Below, piece after piece: positions 1-7,585 of a DNA stretch of 64,000 nucleotides. Source of the stretch: DTU013 sp964512095 (lineage in GTDB: Bacteria; Bacillota; Clostridia; Acetivibrionales; DTU013); NCBI GenBank assembly GCA_964512095.1, contig CAZEIH010000013.1, positions 11,090 to 75,089 of the forward strand, written 5' to 3'. Position 1 is the stretch's first letter; every line of letters starts with the position of its first letter. The position numbers and the translations under genes are program-made. The notes below the pieces were generated by a model. It had not been told where the DNA came from, did no database searches, and was given only the letters and a program-made list of their open reading frames with translations.

Positions 1-1282
1 ATAGGGTCCCTACCACATCCACCGGCCGCATTTTTGTTTTTCTACCGGCATTAATATGTAATTTCATAATATCTTTACTCAGCCGTGTTCCCTTTGATTC
101 TTTGATTTCAGGCCTGACAGCTATCTTTTCGAAAAATCCCTGTTTGGATTCATTTACAGTTTCCTTATCCGGCCTCTCCCTAATTGGGATCTCTTTGGCT
201 ATAAACAGTTGTATATCCTGAAGGTAACCGTTTTCATTCTTTGCAACAAAAGTGATAGCCCTGCCTGCATTTCCGATACGTCCAGTTCTTCCGATCCGAT
301 GGACATAGTTTTCCCTGTCCTGTGGTACATCGTAATTGATAACTAGTGAAATATTGTCAATATCTATCCCTCTTGCTGCCACATCTGTCGCCACCAAATA
401 CCGAAAACGCCCCTTTCTGAAATCATCCATAACTCTTAACCGATCACGCTGCTCCATTCCGCCATGGATTTTCTCACAGGAATACTGTAAGCCTTCCATT
501 TCTTCAAAAACATCATCCACCATTTGCTTTGTGTTGCAAAATATCATGCAGCTATCCGGATTTTCCACAATAATAATATCCCTTAAAAGATTTATCTTTT
601 CTCCATGCTCTACCTGATATCTTTCCTGTAATATCCTATCTACTGCAGGATTATGTTCTTCCACCTCAACTTGTAAGGGATGGTTCATATATTTTTCACA
701 TAATTTCATAATATCCTTAGGCAAAGTCGCAGACAACAGCATTGTAACCCGTTCACCGGGCAGCCTGTCCAAAATGGTCTCTATTTGCTCTATGAATCCC
801 ATTTGGAGCATCTTATCAGCTTCATCTATCACAAGATACTTAATATTTGATGTATCGAAGGTGCCTCTTTCGATATGATCAATAGTACGCCCCGGTGTGC
901 CAACCACCACATGGGTTTTTTGTTTAAGCTCTTTTTCTTGATCATAAAATGGAGATTTCCCAAAAACTGCTGCTACCTTCAGCCTCTTAAACCGGCCTAC
1001 ATTAAAGACATCTTCCCTAACCTGGATGGCAAGCTCTCTTGTAGGCGTAAGCACCAAAGCCTGGGGTTTATTATCATCCCACTCTATCAATTGGCAAATG
1101 GGTATGGCAAATGCCGCAGTCTTGCCGCTTCCGGTCTGGGACTTGACAATGACATCCTTTTTATCCAGCACAGCCGGTATCACTTGCTTCTGAACTTCTG
1201 TTGGCTTCTCGTAATGCAGTAGTCTGAGGGATCTCAATAGCGGATCCTCCAGCCGATAATTCTCAAATTTTTCATTCATCAT
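1..1282 (-). CDS. dbpA: DEAD-box RNA helicase, DbpA/YxiN type (3' end off the window)
   Basis: Translated by hand from the complement; about 427 residues are visible and the gene runs off the left edge. All helicase motifs are seen in order: Q motif (PTEVQKQ), Walker A (SQTGSGKT), PTRELA, TPGR, DEAD, SAT, and motif VI (HRIGRTGR). After the RecA2 domain the protein continues into a basic segment ending RKTKMRPVDVVGTL, which resembles the start of the C-terminal RNA-binding domain of B. subtilis YxiN/DbpA that recognises 23S rRNA hairpin 92. A role as a 50S-assembly helicase is therefore likely. Two adjacent ATG codons (1282 and 1279) could start it; the upstream Shine-Dalgarno (AGAGAG) is weak. 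Confidence 0.88.
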   Translation of the reverse strand, partial: MMNEKFENYRLEDPLLRSLRLLHYEKPTEVQKQVIPAVLDKKDVIVKSQTGSGKTAAFAIPICQLIEWDDNKPQALVLTPTRELAIQVREDVFNVGRFKRLKVAAVFGKSPFYDQEKELKQKTHVVVGTPGRTIDHIERGTFDTSNIKYLVIDEADKMLQMGFIEQIETILDRLPGERVTMLLSATLPKDIMKLCEKYMNHPLQVEVEEHNPAVDRILQERYQVEHGEKINLLRDIIIVENPDSCMIFCNTKQMVDDVFEEMEGLQYSCEKIHGGMEQRDRLRVMDDFRKGRFRYLVATDVAARGIDIDNISLVINYDVPQDRENYVHRIGRTGRIGNAGRAITFVAKNENGYLQDIQLFIAKEIPIRERPDKETVNESKQGFFEKIAVRPEIKESKGTRLSKDIMKLHINAGRKTKMRPVDVVGTL

Positions 1283-1551
1283 TGTATTCTCTCTTATCTA
1301 GTACGTCACTTGGTTTTCTTAGTTGTATTTTCGCCTGTATCTTCATTATTGTAACACAAATTCGTGAAATACTGCCTCTCTCATGTGAATCATTCGGCAG
1401 CTTCTGTTCAATGTGTTCGATTGTTCCGATCCCGGCTGTAGATCATAAACAATTTTGTACCATCAAATCCAGGTTGAACAAATGCCTTAGCTACATATTT
1501 ATAATTGGATTACGGATAATAAACTGTACGTAAAAAAAGGAGGGATCTAAC

Positions 1552-1689
1552 ATGAGCCATAAAGGGAACAAGGAGCACAAAGTATCTTCGAAAACAAAGT
1601 CAAGGAATAAATCTGAAAAAAATGTAGACCCAGGCAATGCAGGATCAGATTTTAACAATCAAAGTGAATCCAAAGAGAAAAGGAAATAG
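1552..1689 (+). CDS. small hydrophilic protein, 45 aa, unknown
   Basis: A 45-codon ORF with a strong Shine-Dalgarno (AAGGAGGG at 1537-1544) eight bases before the ATG. The product is almost entirely Lys, Ser, Asn, Glu and Gln, with no hydrophobic segment and no Cys, so it is probably soluble and disordered. It begins MSHKGNKEHK and ends ESKEKRK. It is the first of three similar-sized hydrophilic ORFs read in the same direction. I do not recognise the family; a small spore-core protein is one possibility from composition alone. Confidence 0.55.
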   Translation: MSHKGNKEHKVSSKTKSRNKSEKNVDPGNAGSDFNNQSESKEKRK

Positions 1690-1746
1690 GATGTATGGAA
1701 ATTGGGTATAAAAACTTGATTAATAAACCAGGAAGGAGCAATAGAA

Positions 1747-1770
1747 ATGGCTAAGGCAGGTAGAGACTGA
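1747..1770 (+). pseudogene. truncated duplicate of the 5' end of the next small gene
   Basis: Positions 1732-1760 (AAGGAGCAATAGAAATGG onward) repeat 1862-1889 with one mismatch, covering the ribosome binding site and the codons for MAKAG. The first copy then reads R-D-stop, while the second continues as a 52-codon gene. This is a remnant of a duplication or of an insertion that split the original gene; the segment between the copies contains a long hairpin (1802-1847). Confidence 0.6.
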
Positions 1771-1801
1771 ACTCCACCTGACCAAGGAAGTTAATTAATT
1801 C

Positions 1802-1847
1802 GTCTTTATTCATAGCCGACCTATAGAGGTCGGCTATGAATGAAGAC
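1802..1847. repeat. long inverted repeat, 21-bp arms, apex CCTATAGAGG
   Basis: Arms 1802-1822 and 1827-1847 are complementary over 21 positions with a single mismatch (G-T in RNA terms), around a 4-base loop ATAG. The apex CCTATAGAGG is identical to that of the hairpin inside the tnpB relic at 2055-2076, although the stems differ. It may be a second transposon-end scar or a bidirectional terminator; there is no clear T-run. Confidence 0.7.
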
Positions 1848-1875
1848 ATAGATAAAACAGAAAGGAGCGATAGAA

Positions 1876-2034
1876 ATGGCTAAGGCAGGCATGAGAAGGC
1901 CTAACCCAAAAGAACCTCACGGAACAGAAAGCAATCACAAAACACATTTACCAAAAAATGATGTAGATCCTGTTCCTGAAATCCAAGGTAAGGCAAAAAC
2001 AGGGAATAAAAAGGTAGGCTTAAAGAAGTATTAG
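1876..2034 (+). CDS. small conserved-looking hydrophilic protein, 52 aa
   Basis: A 52-codon ORF starting MAKAGMRRPNPKEPHG with Shine-Dalgarno AAAGGAG at 1861-1867, eight bases before the ATG. The product is rich in Lys, Pro, His and Asn, has no Cys and no membrane segment. Its 5' end is duplicated at 1732-1760. Its stop codon overlaps, on the other strand, the stop codon of the tnpB relic, so the insertion boundary abuts the gene. Function is unknown to me; the organised sequence and good ribosome binding site argue it is translated. Confidence 0.6.
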   Translation: MAKAGMRRPNPKEPHGTESNHKTHLPKNDVDPVPEIQGKAKTGNKKVGLKKY

Positions 2035-2295
2035 TTAGCAAAAAGTGACGTACTCCCGCCGCCTATAGAGGCGGCGGCTTCTTGGGACGTACCAGCTAAC
2101 GCCAGTGCTGCGTTTACATCCCGGTCAATTTCTGCGCCACATTTTTTACATGTCCATACTACGTATAGTTCCCTTCTGATTATTGGTCGTGTATGACTTT
2201 TTGTCATGGTGCTTGCTTTTATATTTAGGGAATCCAGATGACTTATTCCGAAAGAAATTCTTATATGCCGCGTTCAGATTGAGCTGTGCATTGGC
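2031..2295 (-). pseudogene. tnpB: tnpB relic (IS200/IS605 family) with large internal deletion
   Basis: The complement of 2295-2162 encodes part of a TnpB N-terminal region (AYKNFFRNKSSGFPKYKSK, then YTTNNQKGT). At about 2161 the reading changes frame and jumps directly to the C-terminal zinc-ribbon half motif (VWTCKKCGAEIDRDVNAA) and ends at a stop at 2031. Roughly 200 codons, including the RuvC-like catalytic residues of this RNA-guided nuclease, are gone, as is the extreme N-terminus. The 3' part contains the hairpin expected at the right end of these elements (2055-2076). No TnpA is present. It cannot be active. Confidence 0.82.
2055..2076. repeat. GC-rich hairpin at the 3' end of the tnpB relic
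   Basis: CCGCCGCCT and AGGCGGCGG flank a short ATAG apex, giving a 9-bp GC stem inside the last codons of the tnpB remnant. In the IS200/IS605 family the right-end structure and the omega RNA lie at this position, so this is most likely the transposon right-end structure. Confidence 0.65.
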
Positions 2296-2430
2296 CAGGC
2301 AAACAATAAGAAAAGGACGAACAATAACAAAAAGGACGATGGCACATTCCGTTCAAAAAGTATAAAGCATGACCCTCAGGCGGAAAGCTCAAGAGAAGTA
2401 TTCGGATTAAGCAACAAAGAGGACAAATAA
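2293..2430 (+). pseudogene. 3' remnant of a third small hydrophilic ORF
   Basis: From the edge of the tnpB relic an open frame encodes 45 residues (GQANNKKRTNNNKK to LSNKEDK) ending in TAA at 2428-2430, directly followed by a hairpin. No start codon with a ribosome binding site is available, because the 5' side is transposon-derived sequence. The composition (Lys, Asn, Ser, Asp) matches the two small ORFs upstream. The likely story is that the transposon entered or replaced the 5' half of this gene. Confidence 0.5.
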
Positions 2431-2432
2431 AT

Positions 2433-2458
2433 ACAGGGATTCTATAAAGAATCCCTGT
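2433..2458 (+). terminator. hairpin after the small ORF remnant
   Basis: A perfect 10-bp stem ACAGGGATTC / GAATCCCTGT with loop TATAAA begins two bases after the TAA at 2430. There is no T-run after it, so it may be a weak terminator or an RNA-stabilising hairpin. Confidence 0.55.
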
Positions 2459-2818
2459 CGCAAGCAAGTATTCAGATACAAAGGAATAAGAAGTCCAAAT
2501 TAACCATCTCCCCTAGCTCTAAAGGTATACTGCCCTTATAAAAATGGGTTTACGGATACTTTTCAACTTGATCATCCCCCCGTATTACCAAATATGTGCT
2601 TGCAATGGTACTGCTCAGGTACTACTGTATTTCGTACCTGAGTAGTATTATGTCCTTTTTGCAACTTATTACTATTCCAATTTTTACACAGTAGCCTACA
2701 GAGATGATAGCATCAATGTTGTAATGGTCAATTTCTCTCTAACACTTCAATATTTAAGAAACTTTATAATTTACAGGGAATGCGTTCTTCATGAAAATGC
2801 CGGATATTCAAGAGCAAG
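2459..2818. other. intergenic stretch with one long hairpin
   Basis: No coding sequence can be supported here. The only structure seen is a 14-bp stem at 2609-2622 / 2634-2647 with one G-T pair, loop of 11 bases, followed by TTATGTCCTTTTT. It may be a terminator for rightward transcription or a relic of decayed mobile DNA. Confidence 0.5.
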
Positions 2819-3260
2819 CTCCACTTTGTTGCGTCAATGAAACGAATAAGCAAGAGCGATATTAAGTCTAGGGTCAATAAGATTGCGGAGCATGTAAATA
2901 TTACAGGCTATTAAGCACTAGATTCAATAAATGTTCTGTCGGCACCAAACGAAGAATTGGTATTGCCACATCATTGCTGGGTTCACCCGAAGCAGTGTTC
3001 TTAGATGAACCGACGGCAGGTATTTATTGATCGTGAAGAGAGGATTTCATTCTACAAAACATTTAAGAGTATTTTTAAGGACAAATACGTTATTATATCT
3101 ACCCACATACTTGATGACATTGAAATTCTTGCCGACTATATTGTCATGATCTCAAATGGCCGGGGAGGCTTATTCAGGGAGTTATTCGGATTTTATACAT
3201 TCGTTGGATGGCAAATTGTTTGAACTTAGTCATTCGGTAAGTAATAAAACAATAGATTGA
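2819..3260 (+). pseudogene. ABC transporter ATPase, broken by several frameshifts
   Basis: Three frames carry consecutive pieces of one BcrA-like ABC ATPase. First is a helical segment (FVASMKRISKSDIKSRVNKI) ending at a stop near 2913. Next come a signature-like motif (SVGTKRRIGIA) and Walker B (AVFLDEPTAG). After a frame change follow the H-loop region (YVIISTHILDD) and, after another shift, a C-terminal tail ending TGA at 3260. After Walker B the DNA reads GGTATTTATTGATCG; removing one TATT restores the frame, so a 4-bp tandem duplication caused this frameshift. The N-terminal Walker A half is missing and no permease is adjacent. Confidence 0.8.
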
Positions 3261-3324
3261 GTTATGTACAGAAGAACAGTTCAAGGCAAAAAATGGATTT
3301 CTACCAACTATTTATTACAACATA

Positions 3325-3350
3325 AAAGGCTGTCGAATGGACAGCCCTTT
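3325..3350 (-). terminator. terminator of ssrA
   Basis: On the minus strand GGCTGTC and GACAGCC form a 7-bp stem around a 5-base loop, followed by TTTTATG. It begins eight bases beyond the tmRNA CCA end, where a Rho-independent terminator for this gene is expected. Confidence 0.75.
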
Positions 3351-3357
3351 ATAGTAT

Positions 3358-4242
3358 TGGTGGAGGCGAGGGGACATGTCTTCCAATGTTTCCATTGGCA
3401 CTGACTATATCTTGAACTTGGTTGTATTAATTCCAAGTCCCCTGGCGTATTATGGGAGGTGCAATGTGTGGGGACACACCTTTCTGAACAGGATGTATTC
3501 CTTTGGAGTAAGGAATGTCCCCAAAAAACTCCCATCCTAGTAGATCATTGAGTCGGACTATATCCGCATCTTTAGACCCCTATGAGTCGATACAAGGCTG
3601 TTGGGTTTCCCCACATACCTCTCGGTATTGCCGGTGAAAGGTAAAATTACCTTCCGCTACGGTTTCACCGATAAAGCCAAGTTTTCACCTACCTGTCGCC
3701 AGGCAGGGCGATTCTTTTTTTGGCATTTGCATATGCATTTACATACGCATTAGCCATTCAGCTGGACTAATGTCCTACCAAACCTTTTTCAGAGTCGAAC
3801 CCCTGTCCGAAACCATTTCCTCCAGCGCTTCTACGGGTGTAGATTGTAATTTATGCTTTGCCCGGTTTCTCTTACGTGGCTGGTCGCAAGCTTGCGCTTG
3901 CTGCTCGCCCATGCGTCCTGGACCTTGGCACTACGTTTCCCTAAGGCGGACCTCTACAATCAAAGTTCCACCCTCGGTAGCCTTTTTTTTCGGGCTCAGC
4001 TCAAGGCTACTACTGAACCAGTTCCGGAATTTGACCTTCCCCTTCCTAAGGCCTGACTTAATGACGCCAGCTACCCAAGGTGCAGGAACCTTGGACTGAC
4101 GGGCTACCTAATTAGGCAGCAGCTAAAGCGAAATTATCGTTTTTAGCGTTTAATTTTAGTTTCTCGTTTTTTAAAGAGGCCCACGAGAATCCTCTACCCG
4201 CTACTCTGGTTTCAACAATCCCGTCGAAACCAATACGCCCCC
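3358..4242 (-). ncRNA. ssrA: tmRNA, gene interrupted by an intron
   Basis: Ribosome-rescue RNA read leftwards. The 5' end at 4242 (GGGGGCG) pairs with the 3' acceptor strand at 3362-3368 (CGCCTCC followed by ACCA, CCA end at 3358). The mRNA-like part encodes a tag read as A-K-N-D-N-F-A-L-A-A before TAA (about 4140-4110), with a typical hydrophobic degron end. Next come pseudoknot-like stems and the T-arm half AGGGG-TTCGACT (3804-3793). The T-loop does not close. The complementary CCCCT strand lies 419 bases further on at 3373-3369, and the space is filled by a group I intron-like sequence. smpB lies directly upstream, the usual functional pairing. Confidence 0.92.
3374..3792 (-). ncRNA. group I intron in the tmRNA T-loop
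   Basis: The insert between the two halves of the tmRNA T-arm folds, by eye, as a group IA-like intron. Parts seen (plus-strand positions): P3 from CUUGGC (3681-3676) with GCCAGG (3446-3441), P4 from UCGGU (3671-3667) with ACCGA (3626-3622), P7 5' strand GACU (3588-3585), P8 hairpin (3438-3416), the conserved J8/7-P7 string AAGATATAGTC (3413-3403), and a P9 hairpin capped by GAAA (3398-3383). The exon-side GACU can pair with GGUU in the intron, giving a U-G pair at a 5' splice site after 3793. The 3' site is 3374 or 3375. A loop-like second string GGATATAGTCC occurs at 3565-3555. There is no homing endonuclease ORF. Confidence 0.85.
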
Positions 4243-4432
4243 ATGGTATAAGATTAAGTTACACTTCTCTTACGAGTGGTATTCCTTATAAGCTGAGAAC
4301 TGTAACTTTCTATAGGTAAAGAGACATTCCACAACGAACAGATAGATTACATTCTAGTGTGGCATTTCTCCTTATCATCTTTTCAACGTCCAACGTAATG
4401 GGATACTCATCTCCAAACAAGATGTGTTCCTG

Positions 4433-4897
4433 TCACCGTACGCTTTCCTTGAGTTTACGGTCGATCTCGCGCTTGGCATCCCGTTCTGCGATGTCATCTC
4501 TCTTGTCGTAGAGCTTCTTACCCTTTGCTATCCCCAGCTCCACCTTTACCCTACCTCTTTTAAAGTAAAGCTGGACGGGCACCAGTGACATACCCTTTTG
4601 TTGCGTATAGCCTATAATCCGGTTAATCTCGCTCTTGTGCAACAGGAGCTTCCTAGCACGCAATGGGTCTTTATTGAATATGTTGCCCTGCTCATACGGG
4701 CTTATATGCATACCGTTTAGCATGACCTCACCGCTCTCAATGGTGGCATAGCTTTCCTTCAGGTTCACCTTGCCCTGCCTGATGGATTTCACCTCTGTAC
4801 CTGACAGTACTATACCGGCTTCCATTGTCTGCTCGATATAGTAATCATGTCTGGCTTTCTTGTTTTGAGCAATGATTTTTATTCCTTCGTTTGCCAT
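4433..4897 (-). CDS. smpB: SsrA-binding protein SmpB
   Basis: 154-residue partner of tmRNA that delivers it to stalled ribosomes. The beta-barrel core is recognisable: N-terminal NKKARHDYYIEQTMEAGIVL, then GTEVKSIRQGKVNL, and the basic C-terminal tail (KLYDKRDDIAERDAKREIDR) that enters the empty mRNA channel. The start is set at the ATG at 4897, with GGAAGG ten bases upstream; a longer frame reaching 4990 adds residues not typical of the family. It is located immediately upstream of ssrA in the same direction. Confidence 0.97.
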   Translation of the reverse strand: MANEGIKIIAQNKKARHDYYIEQTMEAGIVLSGTEVKSIRQGKVNLKESYATIESGEVMLNGMHISPYEQGNIFNKDPLRARKLLLHKSEINRIIGYTQQKGMSLVPVQLYFKRGRVKVELGIAKGKKLYDKRDDIAERDAKREIDRKLKESVR

Positions 4898-5099
4898 AAC
4901 ACAAGCCTTCCGTTTAAGTCCTTGCCGATAAAAATAACCCTCTATTAAAAGGGCTGCATAGATTCCTTTATCGGCTCGGTCGAGTATCATTATAACTGCT
5001 GAATAGGCATATTGTCAAGTCCACAGGCAATAATTACCGTTAGCGTCTACCATCGCCACATCATTCCACAGCATCAGCACCACCGGTCGTGCTATAGCT

Positions 5100-6482
5100 C
5101 TACGGCAACTGAGACTTTACTACAGTATTGTACTTCCATCTCCCCGACATATAATAGATTAAAAGTATCAGAGTTGTACTCACTGTAGCTGCCGGTGCTG
5201 CAATACCCAAGCCCCACATACCCTTGTCCCATACGACTCCGAATAGGATCGCAAGAGGAATACGAAAAGCAAGTGAAGACGCAATTCCACCTAAAGCAGA
5301 GATAATGGTGTGTCCGGAGCCTGTTATGATACCATTCAGACAAAATGTAGCGGGAACAAATAGATAGTCAATGGAAAATATCCGTATATATTGTACTCCC
5401 GCTGCTATCATTTCAGAGTCATCCCCAAACAGCGAAAGTATCTGCTCAGGAATCAGCTGTGTAATTGCAAATACAACAAGAGAGAAGGAAAAAGCAAGTA
5501 TAAATCCGGTATGGAGGGTCTTTTTCGCCCTCTCAATCAGACCAGCCCCCATATTCTGCGCAACCATTGCAGAAACCGACGAACCCACAGCAATAGCAGG
5601 CAGTATAGCAAAACCATTATACTTGCCCACTACACCAACAGCTGCCGATGCACTTACCCCCATGCCATTTGCAATAGCTGTAAGGACCAGAAATGAAAAA
5701 TTAACAACAACATTCTGGATCGATATTGGTATTCCGACCTTGAGCAGCATTGAGAAACGTTCTTTGTAGAATTTGAAAGAGCTAAGCTTGAAATCAAATT
5801 CAAAATCACTACGTTTCAAGTAGACTATACACGCTATCATACTTAGCGCTTGAGAGGCTATAGTTGCATAAGCTGCACCTGCTGCTTCCATGTCAAACAC
5901 ACCAACTAGAAGCAGATCCAGAAATACATTGACAATACACGCAATACCTACAAAAATCAAAGGTCTTTTACTATCGCCCAACCCGCGTAGGATTGCAGAG
6001 AATGCATTATATCCAAAAATAAAAATCGTGCCTGCCAATGTAATATTCAGGTATTCCCTAGCTTGAGCGTATGCCTCAGGCGGCGTCTGAATCAGATGCA
6101 ATATCTTATCGGACAATAATAGCATGGAAACCGTTAGAACAACTGCTGCTCCAAGTAGGAATGTAATTAGTGTACTTATGGATTCATTCATAGCCTTCTT
6201 GTTACCGGCTCCCAGATACTGAGCAATAACAACAGTTCCTCCCACGCTAAGCCCAATAACTATATTGGTCATTATGAAGGTAACCTATCCCCCGATATTT
6301 ACTCCAGATATCCCTTCCGAGCCAACATAATTGCCAACAATGAGCATATCCGCTACGTTGTAAAAGGTTTGAATCAAGTTTGATAGCATGAAGGGTAATG
6401 CAAACATAATTAACTGCTTTGCTACACTGCCCTGTGTGAGATCATTCTCCAAATTCTTCTTTTGCATTCTTACCCCAGCCAT
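5100..6482 (-). pseudogene. MATE-family multidrug efflux protein with in-frame amber codon
   Basis: A full-length MATE (MatE) transporter frame of about 460 codons with about twelve hydrophobic segments is interrupted once, at codon 66, by TAG (6285-6287). The frame is unchanged on both sides (VNIGG-stop-VTFIMTN), and the family normally has Gln here, so a CAG to TAG change explains it. The downstream 390 codons include an ATG at 6272 but that product would lack the first helices. Either the gene is dead, or readthrough or an amber suppressor is used, or it is a sequence error. Substrate is unknown. Confidence 0.85.
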
Positions 6483-6553
6483 TTCTATTATAAAATATAC
6501 TTAAATACTATATATTATAAATTGCTTATTTGCAATCCACTGTAATCCAAAAA

Positions 6554-6584
6554 TAAAGCAGAATATTCGCATATTCTGCTTTTA
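6554..6584 (-). terminator. terminator of the sugar-transport operon
   Basis: A perfect 12-bp stem AAAGCAGAATAT / ATATTCTGCTTT with TCGC loop. On the minus strand the stem is followed by TTTATTTTT. It lies about 45 bases beyond the last permease stop and could also act rightwards. Confidence 0.8.
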
Positions 6585-6627
6585 TATCCCAATGTTTCTT
6601 TCTGTCTCAACTATCAAACATACGCCT

Positions 6628-7572
6628 CTATTCTTTGACTCCGCCTATTGATAATCCTGTTACGAAGTATCTTTGCAGGAATGGATATACTACAAGTATT
6701 GGTACTGCAGTAACTATGGTGATAGCAGCCCTTATACCTTGCGGTGTGGTTGTATTGCTACCTCCTGCAGCTGCTGAGGCATTTGCTCCAGTTCCCGCCG
6801 GCGTAGTATTACCTGCACTCATAGCGTTGGCAAGTAGCTTCTGTAGCTCATATTGCAATGTGGAGAGATGCTGCTTTCCAGAGTTATAAATCATTGTGTC
6901 AAACCAAGAGTTCCACGATCCAACGGCGACAAAAAGTGCTATGGTAGCCATTGTGGGGACACAAAGAGGTAGGATAATCCTGAAGAAAATCCTGAACTCA
7001 CGGGCGCCATCTATCCTTGCCGATTCAACAAAGCTTTCGGGTATGCTCCTTATATACGTTCGAATGACTATTAGATTGAATGCGCTTATAATATTCGGAA
7101 TCCAATATACCGAAAAAGTGTTAATCATGCCGAGGTTCTTAATCAATAAATAATTAGGAATTAAACCCGCATTAAAGTACATTGTTAGAACGAAGATAGT
7201 AGTAAATGGTTTGCGTAGTATAAATTCTCTACGGCTTAATGTATATGCAAGCATAGACGTAAAGAACAGATTGGTGACAACGATAACTATCGTTTTCAAT
7301 ACGCTGATTACAAATGCATTGTAGATTGTGTCCATTTTAAGCACGACACGGTAATTCTGCAGAGTGAATATCCTGGGCATCAAATATATTCCTCCCCTGA
7401 CAGTATCCAATCCGTCATTGAACGATATAGCGAGTGTGTTCAGCATTGGGTACAGCATAACTACACAAAGTAATATCATAATCAATGTGTTGAATGTTGA
7501 AAAAATTACGTTTTCAACATTAATTTTCTTACGACTAATTCTTAAATCTGTGTTGCCAATTTTTGGATTCAC
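6628..7572 (-). CDS. carbohydrate ABC transporter permease, LplC/YtcP-like
   Basis: 314 residues with six hydrophobic segments. The binding-protein-dependent transport signature is visible around residues 185-215 (ESARIDGAREFRIFFRIILPL), the EAA-type loop that docks the ATPase. The family is the LplC/YtcP group that takes up oligosaccharides from plant or host polysaccharides. A loop rich in Gly, Ala, Asn and Thr (residues about 240-275) between the last two helices is longer than usual. It is the last gene of a three-gene operon with a binding lipoprotein and a partner permease. No ATPase gene is in the operon, so a shared MsmX-like ATPase is likely. Confidence 0.9.
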   Translation of the reverse strand: MNPKIGNTDLRISRKKINVENVIFSTFNTLIMILLCVVMLYPMLNTLAISFNDGLDTVRGGIYLMPRIFTLQNYRVVLKMDTIYNAFVISVLKTIVIVVTNLFFTSMLAYTLSRREFILRKPFTTIFVLTMYFNAGLIPNYLLIKNLGMINTFSVYWIPNIISAFNLIVIRTYIRSIPESFVESARIDGAREFRIFFRIILPLCVPTMATIALFVAVGSWNSWFDTMIYNSGKQHLSTLQYELQKLLANAMSAGNTTPAGTGANASAAAGGSNTTTPQGIRAAITIVTAVPILVVYPFLQRYFVTGLSIGGVKE

Positions 7573-7585
7573 ACTGTCACCTCCC

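Noticed and set aside
3308..3535. Short leftward frame within the intron 3' half as a homing endonuclease
   Set aside because: 75 codons, crosses the tmRNA exon and terminator, and lacks LAGLIDADG, GIY-YIG or HNH motifs.
5371..5769. Rightward open frames opposite the MATE gene
   Set aside because: Antisense shadows of a membrane-protein reading frame; no start site or family features.
6285..6287. Recoding of the MATE amber codon (pyrrolysine)
   Set aside because: No support in the sequence for a pyrrolysine system; loss of a Gln codon by a one-base change is simpler.
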